NCBI RefSeq assembly: GCF_043290135.1
Contig: NC_134701.1
Location: forward strand, 33,383,501 to 33,447,500
Length of the DNA: 64,000 nucleotides
Direction: 5' to 3'
Source of the DNA: Rhipicephalus microplus
Taxonomy: Eukaryota; Arthropoda; Arachnida; Ixodida; Ixodidae
The notes under the pieces were generated by a model that was not told the DNA's origin, ran no database searches, and saw only the letters and a list, made by a program, of their open reading frames with translations. Shown here one piece after another: positions 56,072 through 64,000 of this stretch. Every line of letters starts with the position of its first letter. Positions within the stretch are counted from its first letter, which is position 1. Both the position numbers and the translations under genes were made by a program.

Positions 56072-56640
56072 TGTGGGACACTGCGAACCACACCGTAAAA
56101 TTTGTATTTGCTATCTATTCTGTTTGACATCCCCTCGGAGGGGGGGGTATGAGATGATCAGCGGGGGCACTGCAACCCCCGTCGAGTTAAAAAACTTAGG
56201 TCGAGTTACAGTGCGCCCTCTCTATTTCTCTATGTACCTATAGGTATTTACATTGCCCCCTAAGTGACCAAGGGCCGCCCCCGCCCCCCTTCCCCCGTGG
56301 TGGGCACGCCTATGCATAGGCACCATCAATCACTGCAATAAAATTTTGTGTGTAAATGTGTGCGTCAACAATAGTACATTTTGAATTCAAGAACATGAGT
56401 GTTTTAGGTGATTATTACCGCTGTTGTTTATTTGTTAAAAATGCATTGTACCTGCAAGCGTTTCAAACTTTGCGCGCTAAAGTGATACGTTAATTTCGTT
56501 TTTTTGTAAAGATAAAATTATTTTGCCTTCTTCGTTTTTATGTTACATATATTTCCGTTAACCTTTCATACACAAACGCATTACTAAAACATTTTATTGC
56601 GCCATTGTATGTCTGCGGAGCTGTAACCGGAGCTGTAATA
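56072..56640. other. No recognisable gene
   Basis: Low-coding sequence with a GC-rich run near 56272-56300 (CCCCCGCCCCCC type) and an AT-rich part after 56400. Confidence 0.4.
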
Positions 56641-56773
56641 CATGTTTAGGCGTGCTTGCTCGCTGGTCGGGCGCTGCAGCTTGTCGGTTCTGCATCGTTT
56701 TTTCTCGTTTTTTGAGGTGTGCTTGCGCGCTGCGTTCGTGTTTTGTGTTCTGCCGGTGCTGTCTATTACGAAG

Positions 56774-56827
56774 ATGAACTCTTCTCAAGCGAGGACGTGT
56801 GGCGTCGCATTTTGGAACACTCGCCAG
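56774..56827 (+). CDS. Possible first coding exon of a host gene (speculative)
   Basis: An ATG at 56774 opens 18 codons (MNSSQARTCGVAFWNTRQ) ending in CAG followed by GTACGC, a good splice-donor context. The frame is also open upstream from another ATG at 56642. The donor leaves phase 0, which would match the exon candidate at 59307. The region is poor in transposon sequence. No domain is recognised. It may be a chance frame. Confidence 0.3.
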
Positions 56828-57867
56828 GTACGCGCCACATTCCTGCTGTCGGCGCTTTGTCAACACCGAGAGCGTGGTAACGACGCCATGCTACCTTTTT
56901 CGTTACATGTGGGCGATAAGTGAAGTTTTTTAACGTAGCGAACGTGTTTGTGTGTGTCGTTTCATAAGGATGAAGGCGTTTTTCTGGGAAGTCAAGCGTG
57001 GGCGAGCTTTTCCTTTCAATTCAAGCATGCTTCGGTGTGTGAAGCACATGGCGCGTGCGTGCGCAGTGGAAATTTGGCGGCGGATTTGTGCGAGTTGTGA
57101 CGGCGCTCGTCTCTGTCGGCAGTGGTGTTGGCAGAGAGCCCTGCTCGCGATGGACCAATATTTTGGTTAAATAATTGTTGGGCGAAGACGGCGTTTGTTA
57201 GCTGTAAGCGTTGATTACGCCTAGGGCGCGTATGTTTGGATCTCTTAACTTGAGGATTTTTTTTTGCATGCCTGTTCATATTGTGTGCTACAGGAGTCAA
57301 CGGGTTCATATGTTGTACGTTTCATATGTTGTACGTCCAAAGCAGTTTGAAAAGTTTCATATGTTGTACGCCCTTTTTTTAAACTGCTATCAGAAATTGC
57401 TGCGGGTAGCCGAACGTATGCCGGTGTATGCATCCACGCCGGCACGCATCTTTGAACTACCGTGTTATTCGAGTTCGCGTGCAGCATGCTGCCTCGTCTT
57501 AGGTACGGCTCGCAAGGCTTGCACGTATGTACGCTTAGGTGTTTACGCAGCCCGTTTAGTCAAATCTGAGCTTACGTTATACACTCGCAACATAGGTTGT
57601 CTGATGCGTTCGAAACCCATGAATTTTGAGCCGTTCGTTAAACTTGAACTGTATTTCCGAACAAAATTTTCATGGCTTATTGGGGCCGAATAACTGTAGC
57701 TTAACTTTGCGAGCTCTAATTCGATCAGTAGTTCATGCGGTAGAGCACATTTTATTTTATTCAGCTTGTTTTCGCTATGCTTCGATTTCAATATTTTGCG
57801 GTGGTTTATTAAATATTTTATGTGCCTCGCCCAAACTTTGTGTTCAAACTTTGCTAAGCTATTTCAC
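56828..57867. other. Candidate intron sequence with unassigned open frames
   Basis: Plus-strand frames of 72 (56952-57170) and 160 codons (57211-57693) have no recognised domain. Around 57306-57375 the word TTTCATATGTTGTACG or a close variant occurs three times. Nothing else is supported. Confidence 0.3.
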
Positions 57868-58104
57868 TGATTGATATGTGGGGTTTAACGTCCCAAAACC
57901 ACCATATGATTATGAGAGACGCCGTAGTGGAGGGCTCCGGAAATTTCGACCACCTGGGGTTCTTTAACGTGCACCGAAATCTGAGCACACGGGCCTACAA
58001 CATTTCCGCCTCCATCGAAAATGCAGCCGCCACAGCCGGGATTCGAACCCGCGACCTGCGGGTTAGCAGCCGAGTACCTTAGCCACTAGACCACCGTGGC
58101 GGGG
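57868..58104 (-). mobile_element. tRNA-derived SINE, minus strand, well preserved
   Basis: The reverse complement gives GCCCCGCCACGGTGGTCTAG, B box GGGTTCGAATCCC, the conserved body and an ATCA-type end. Flanks carry imperfect duplications TAAGCTATTTCAC and TAAGCAATTTTAC. Confidence 0.92.
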
Positions 58105-59306
58105 CTAAGCAATTTTACTTGTACGAACAGTAAGAACAGTTTAGACCATCACCTCCAATGGCATTTAATAAAAGATTACAAGCTTATGCCGATCTGGTCA
58201 GAAACACACATGAAAACATTGAAAAAACCACACACTGGCCACGAATAAAAGCACAGTCTTTGTCACTTGTGAATAGGGCTTTTGTGGGGGGGGGGCAAAA
58301 CGTCATGCTTTCAATTAGGGTCAGCATGTTGTTTTGCCTTCACATCAGATGACAAGCTTCAGTAAATTCTATAGGCATGCACTACAGTTATAGAAGGGAT
58401 CTGTGGTGTTTGGAGAAACGAATATATCATTTAACGCTCAAAACTTGCAATAATGTTATACATCATAGTATGCATACATAAGGCATGCACGTGTTGCTGT
58501 GAAAATGGAAAATTGGACAGTATGTTCATCTGACAATCATGAATAAAGACTGCATGTTTCCAAGCTGTTGGCATTGACGCAATTACACAACTTCAGAAAT
58601 CAGTCTTGTCAAACGTTTATTGTGTATTGCTAAATCGTGACCAATGCCTTCCAGTATTCTTGTTACTAGAGATCGTTGCGGAAGCTTGCATGCTTTATTG
58701 GGATGGTATTTAGCTCAGGATGGGTGCGTTGTATTAGCATTTCCACATTTTTTCCCATTATTTATTAGACAGCCTGTAATGAGGCGTATGTTAGGGATGA
58801 GTGAGGGCAACTGCCTTTTTAACCGCCTGGAATCATTGAATTAACAGCCATAATTTAGCAGTTGACAATAGTAATTTAGTGAAATCAATTTTCTATGTTA
58901 TCGGCATAATCGTCCTAATGTAGGCAGCCGAAAGAAAGTTACATTAGTTGTGTTCAAACTAAAATTTGTAATATAACTTTATGTGTTACCTCCAATTGAT
59001 ACTTGACCAAAGCGCATACCGTCATGCACGCACTGCCCTATTAATGAATTGGCATCTATACGCACTATGCCAGAGCGCTATTCAAGTATATTTTGAGACA
59101 CATCTGTTATGTGAAAAATGCATATTCTTTCGTAAGGTTGCAGCGATGTTCGCCAAAAACATTGAGGATGTTTTTGTTGTAGCATGTCTAGTTTTCGTAC
59201 ATCCTACTCTTTTAAAACACAACGTTCCAGATCTTCCTAAATTGAGTTCCAAAATCTCCTTCGCTAACAGACACATCAGTAAATTGTTTTTTTGTTTCTC
59301 TCGTAG
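58105..59306. other. No recognisable gene
   Basis: AT-rich, repeat-poor sequence with short frames, ending in a polypyrimidine tract before 59307. A G run lies near 58289-58295. Confidence 0.4.
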
Positions 59307-59481
59307 TCTATACATGCTCGTCGTAGGAAGAAAGTGTGGGAGACGTCTGGACTAGCCCATCATCAAGGCTGGCTCGTGGAAAGTTTGACTGCTGGTGCAC
59401 ATCGGTGGCGCATGGCTTCTGTTTCCTCTGAAAAGCGAGCTACAGAAAGCCACCTGGTAGCTGTATTCAAGGAGCACAAAG
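59307..59481 (+). CDS. Possible internal coding exon of a host gene (speculative)
   Basis: A strong acceptor (TTTTTTTGTTTCTCTCGTAG) precedes 175 bases that are open in one frame (SIHARRRKKVWETSG, then WLVESLTAGAHRWRM and ATESHLVAVFKEHK) and end AAAG before GTTCAG, a donor-like site. Phase 0 at the start fits the donor at 56827. The frame is basic and not low-complexity. I recognise no domain. Confidence 0.35.
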
Positions 59482-60745
59482 GTTCAGGGTGTTCAAAGTT
59501 AACCCTTTTGTTTTTCCTTAAAAGAGAAGTCAGCGCTGTAAGTTATGTATGTAAAGCCACCTCAGCTGATAGCTATGTATCCAGGAGGATGCAATGTGAG
59601 ACAATAATTATCACTGTCAGCGGTGCCATTAAGTTTTATTAATCAACTTGATAGTGACCACAGCAGGAGATCATGTATGTGTTAAATATTTGAGCCAGTC
59701 ACATTTCTACATATTATCACTTGTAAGAATTCTAGCATGCCTATGCTCAAATATCCTGCTGGAAATTTAGTTGCGGCTTGCATTATTATGTGTGCAGGAC
59801 AGTGAGCACTAGCACAGACTCTGATTTCATGCAATTAATCTGACCGTCGGTGGAAGGCATGGTCAAACATTAAAATGGTTACTTTTGCTATTCGCTGGCG
59901 ATAGCAAGAACCGACTGCTCGTTCCGCTATGGAGTGATATTTTGCTGAACCTCACTGCCTTGCGTGCGTAATCATGAAAAGCAAAATTAAACTTTCAAAC
60001 GGGATATCTAGGAGCATAAACATAATCAAAAAAGTTTTCCAAGTGGGACTGTGTAGAAACACGACTGCCTCCAACTTTTTAATGCAAACATACCTGCTTA
60101 TTTGCGTTACTAGAATTTCAATATTTTTGGTTGATAGGCCAGATGACAGCATTATTTTATTACTTTGTGTCCCCCTGGACACAATCTGCCAAGGTGTTTT
60201 TCTGTTCTTAAGGCTAAAATTCAATGTAACTAGGCAGTGCATTTAAGAATGTGTCAGTGCTGCTTACTGAGCTGTTTATTGGATATTTTGTTTTTTCCAA
60301 GATCTACTGAGTGTGTTGCTCGCCAGACTTGCATGTCATGGTAATTGATGCCTTATGTGCAATTGGCCAGTTAAAAACACTTTTTGTGTTGTGATAAAAA
60401 GTAGCACATTAATGATTTTATCTTTAGTGTAACCTTCACTGAATATTCTATTTTAATATATTTTTGTCACTGTAGTTATTTCATTGCCTTTGGGAAGTTC
60501 AATTCATGAGTACAATCAAGTGTTTTCCCACTGTCATACTTCATCATACCTAACTTTGCCAATACCAAACCATGTCGGATATTTTACAGTGATACACACT
60601 CATGTTTACCATTGTTAATGATAACTGATAGAAGGCATACTAGAATATTGTAACGCGAGTCCTTGGATCGGGGGGTTGAATGGTGAATTTTTTCCACTAC
60701 ATAGTAATATCTGCTTGCTTTATTTCATGTCAAGTGTAATGAGAA
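59482..60745. other. No recognisable gene
   Basis: AT-rich, repeat-poor sequence. Short frames on both strands near 59950-60246 are not supported by any motif. Confidence 0.4.
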
Positions 60746-60749
60746 TAAT

Positions 60750-60960
60750 ATTTACCGAGGTTAACGTGTTAAAACCACGATATAATTATCAGGGACACTG
60801 GAGTAGAGGGTTTCAGATATATTGACCACCTTGGGTTCTTTAAATGCATCCATGTCTAAGCAGACAGGTGCCATGCATTTCCTTCTTAATCGAAATTGCA
60901 GCCACCACAGCCATGGTTTGATTTTGTGGCCTTTAGTTTAGCAGTCAAGGGTTACTTGAA
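60750..60960 (-). mobile_element. Old, degenerate SINE
   Basis: Reverse-oriented SINE body with many changes: TTAACGTGTTAAAACCACGA, TTGACCACCTTGGGTTCTTT and a head with GCAGCCACCACAGCC. Confidence 0.6.
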
Positions 60961-61893
60961 GCGTATATTAGTTGTGGGCTGTGGTTTTGCTTCCATGATG
61001 CATCTTAAGTACAGCAGTTTGGTGCCAACCAGGCATCTCTACTGGTGCACTGGTGTTGTGTTTTTGCATTCATAATTTACTGCAATATTTAACTATTTTA
61101 TCAGGATGCATTTCTGAGCAGCTCTCCGAAGTGTGTGCTGGTGCTTATTATATTCCTATTTTTTTGCAAGAGGTAATGATTGTTGCATGTATTCAGAGTT
61201 AGATATGAAGTTACGAATTTTCCTTCTTTTATACTCTGTAAGAGCGTAAAGCCCAACAAGTCACTCTGATATACTTTGCATATTGTACATCAGATGGCTA
61301 AGTTGTGTGTGCAGAGCTTATATAAACAGCCCATAGTGATTTGAATGCCTTGAAAACTGCCTTAGGATCAGAAAAAACTGTTGTGAAGAGTGAGATAGTC
61401 TGGGCAAACAGTGGAAGTTCCTCAGATAGGCTGGCTGATGTTTCGATAGGAGGACTTATGTTCGTCAAAAGTGCCTTTTCTTCTCATCCTTGGCATGTTA
61501 GCTTTAGAGGGTTAGTAGAGATGTCATCTCTTGGTGGTAGTGCATGTCTTTGTTGGCAATTGCCGCCAGAAAAGAAAAAAAAAACTACAAAGCAAACAAG
61601 CGCAGTCCTCACTTCATTTCAAGTTGACTGGTAGCAATTCACAATGTTCTCGGAGGGTAGAGAAAAAATGGAAGCAAAAAAGAGGAAACACACAAAGTAG
61701 GAGCGGTGTGCTGCCGCTACAGACGCGAAAAAAGCAAAGAGCTTGAAAGTTCGAAGCCAGCAGACAGTCCCCGCGTTTGGCCATCACAAAGGGTTGCCGA
61801 CGATAAAGGCCTATGCTGTTCTCGAACATCTATGAATGGGACTCGTAAGAAAGCGGTTACGAAAAGGCGCGAGAGAGAAGCAGGCGGCTACCT
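60961..61893. other. Unassigned; one open frame of about 100 codons
   Basis: A plus-strand frame is open from 61326 to 61634 (ALKTALGSEKTVVKSEIVWA, then SSSDRLADVSIGG). It has no ATG at its start and no recognised domain. It could be an exon, but splice sites are weak. Confidence 0.25.
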
Positions 61894-62936
61894 TTAAATG
61901 TAAGATTTCAAAGGTAAGCGACACCAGATGTGTTCGGAAGAGAATGTGTTTAATAGGGAAAGTCATTGGTTAAAATATGCTTTCACTATCCCCGTAGGTG
62001 GCCCGCTCAACAGAATTGCCTCAAGAATTTGGCGGCATGTTGGCAGAGAAATAGAGAAATTCAGAATGCAAAGGAAATAAGCATTAACGAGAGAAACGCA
62101 GAAAGAAAGGAAAAAATTTAAAAAGGCGGGTTGTAGGTAGATGACACGCTAGCGTTAACAGACGAGGAAAGGAAAAAAGAGACACAGAGAAATTTGTGGC
62201 TTGGCAATGACTTAATGGTGCACGGTAGTAGTGTTTTTTGAAGCGACAAAAGAAGAAAGAGAGCTGTGGTTGAAAGGTTCTGGCAAATAAAAACTTCGTA
62301 GTTGAGTGTATATAGACACATGTATATCTAAATTTATAATTTAAAAAATTTTGAGAGAACATCAATAGTACAACTTGTAGTCTAGGAGCGATTCCATGTA
62401 ATACCGGTTATGTCTATTTGAAGGTTGAACCTTTCTCATTTCTAAATGCTGTCGTAATTATGCTATGGCTTTCAGCGATTCCGTATGGCGACAAGCTACA
62501 TTGATTCGTGATCGGTGTAGGGGCTTACATTTGTGTATCAAATATCATTCCATGTATTTCCTCTCTCATGGTGAGCAGAAATTTGTAGAACATAAAGCTT
62601 TGCTTGCTCGGAATTGTGGCCCTGTTGGTTGAAGTGACTGGCTACTGCTTTTGGTAAATTGTGTTTTGTGTCTGCACAGTGGCCCTTCAGTCTTACGTGA
62701 ATTGGCTGCCCAGTTTTGCCTATATATTGTCTGCAGGTGGCGCACTTAAGACAGTATATTAGGTTGTTCGAAGTGCAGATGAAGATCGATGGGACCTTGT
62801 GAATGTAGTCAAATTCTGTGCTTTTTAAGTTGTCAGCCAGCTATATATTTTTACAGGTGGAGCATCTGGGCCAGCCACGGGGACCAGACGTCCTAGTGTT
62901 TGCTTTAAGTTTTGCGGGAATTAGCAATGCGTGGCA
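61894..62936 (-). mobile_element. Penelope-like element 3' half, left arm of a palindrome
   Basis: On the minus strand this encodes a PLE segment with a Cys-bearing RCSTCKNI-type region near 62860 and a GIY-YIG core (LKCATC, QYIGKTGQPIHVRL, near 62745-62660). A noncoding 3' region extends to 61894. It is the inverse of 62938-64000 at clearly recognisable identity. The RT is absent. Confidence 0.85.
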
Positions 62937-62937
62937 C

Positions 62938-64000
62938 GTGGCATTTGCAACGCTAACTTAAAGACATGCTTGTTCACGCAAACTTAGACTAGGGCGTCTG
63001 ATCCCTGTGGCCGGCCCAGGTGCTCACTCTGCAAATATATACAGCCGGCTACCAACATAAAAAGCACAGCATCTGACTACATTCACAAGGTACATAGAGC
63101 TTCACCTGCACTTTTAAACAACCTAATATATTTTTCTGAGTGTGCCAGCTGTAGAAAACAATATATAGGCGAAAGCGGGCCGCCAATTCACGTAAGACTG
63201 AACGGCCACCGTGCGGACACAACGCACAATTTACCGAAAGTAGTAGCCGGTCACTTCTACCAACAGGACCAGACTTTTTAAAAAGCAAAGCTTTATGTTC
63301 TACAAAATAATTGCTAGTCATCACGAGAGAATAAATACATGAAATCGTAATTTATACACAAACTTATGTCCCTACACCCATCAGGAATCATTGTTGCACG
63401 TGGTAATTTGGAATTGCTGAAAGCCATTGCATAATTGCGGCCATATTTAGGGACTAGAAACGTTCAACCTTCAAATAGACATAACTGGTATTACATGGAA
63501 TCACTCCTAACCTACATATTGTAATAATAATATTCACTCTAAATTTTTAAAACTTTAAATATAGATATACATGTGTCTATATACACACAACTACGAAGTT
63601 TTTATTTTCCTGAAACTTTCAACCACAGCTTTCTTCTTCTTTTGTCGCTTCAAAAAACACTCCTACTGTGCACCATTAGGTCATTGCCAAGCCACAAATT
63701 TCTCTGCGTCTCTTTTTCCTTTCCTCGTTTGTTAACGCTAGCGTGTCGCCTACCACCAATCCGCCTTTTTTTTTCATTTTTTCTTTTCTTTTGTGTTTCT
63801 CTCGTAGTTGCTTATTCCCCTTTGCATTCCGAACTTGCCTATTTCTCTGCCAACATGCCGCCAAATTCTTGAGGCAATTCCGTTGAGCGGGACACCTATG
63901 GGGATAGTGAAAGCATATTTTAACCAATGACCTTCCCCAGTAAACACGTGGTCTTCCAAACGCATCTGGTGTCGCTTACCTTTGAAATCTTGGCATTTAA
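62938..64000 (+). mobile_element. Penelope-like element 3' half, right arm, runs to the window end
   Basis: The plus strand encodes DPCGRPRCSLCKYI (about 63003-63044) and then LIYFSECASCRKQYIGESG and PIHVRLNGHRAD (about 63123-63220), a GIY-YIG endonuclease core. A frame interruption and a 3' UTR that mirrors 61894-62350 follow. The copy begins at the same point in the PLE as the left arm. Confidence 0.85.

Noticed and set aside
57211..57693. 160-codon plus-strand gene
   Set aside because: It covers a local repeated word and has no recognised domain. It may be a chance frame.
61894..64000. Hammerhead motif in the palindromic PLE pair
   Set aside because: I searched both strands for CTGANGA followed by a hairpin and GAAA and found none in this interval.

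Overview
The window looks like nuclear DNA of an arthropod, most likely a metastriate hard tick. This is inferred from the mixture of repeats: a tRNA-headed SINE with an (ATCA)-type tail and matching target-site duplications, short-LTR Ty3/Gypsy elements, Penelope-like elements (PLEs) with GIY-YIG endonuclease remnants, CR1-like and RTE-like LINEs, and long (TA)n tracts. Nothing suggests a bacterial, plastid or mitochondrial genome. There is no rRNA, CRISPR array or operon, and only one weak candidate for a host gene.

Layout. 1-6.3 kb: a gypsy pol scrap, then a degenerate but structurally complete minus-strand gypsy element (A, 478-5702) inside a (TA)n tract, then a hammerhead-ribozyme-like motif and a probable solo LTR, each also bounded by (TA)n. 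6.7-8 kb: the 3' end of a plus-strand gypsy element and a LINE scrap. 9.5-18 kb: two PLE fragments head to head, then gypsy element B (12107-17613) with two LINE scraps nested inside it, then a second copy of the PLE 3' region. 18.3-21.9 kb: SINEs and a third PLE on the minus strand. 22.5-27.6 kb: a Mag-like gypsy gag-protease fragment and two LINEs. 27.7-42.3 kb: a 314-bp MITE, a widely spaced long inverted repeat (29.4-30.9 versus 40.7-42.3 kb) surrounding a near-complete CR1-like LINE (31.4-34.9 kb), a foldback cluster (35.1-39.5 kb) and a PIF/Harbinger-like MITE (36.9-37.55 kb). 42.4-50.7 kb: SINE copies, a foldback element with a TIR-like GGGGCGAAGC end, and an AAGGGTGT-rich mini-element. 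50.8-56.0 kb: gypsy element C, with LTRs identical by eye, an open gag frame, an intact pol and a canonical -1 frameshift site. 56.6-61.9 kb: the most repeat-poor stretch, holding a possible two-exon host transcript. 61.9-64.0 kb: two PLE 3' halves forming a palindrome of about 2.1 kb.

Functionally the window is a record of retroelement activity. The strongest cross-cutting signal is that elements A and C and the solo LTR lie between (TA)n tracts, and element B has (TA)n on one side. PLE 3' ends and hammerhead-like motifs also abut (TA)n. Element C is the only apparently functional unit. Coordinates of degenerate repeats are approximate, since everything was read by eye; family names rest on recognised motifs and not on database searches.
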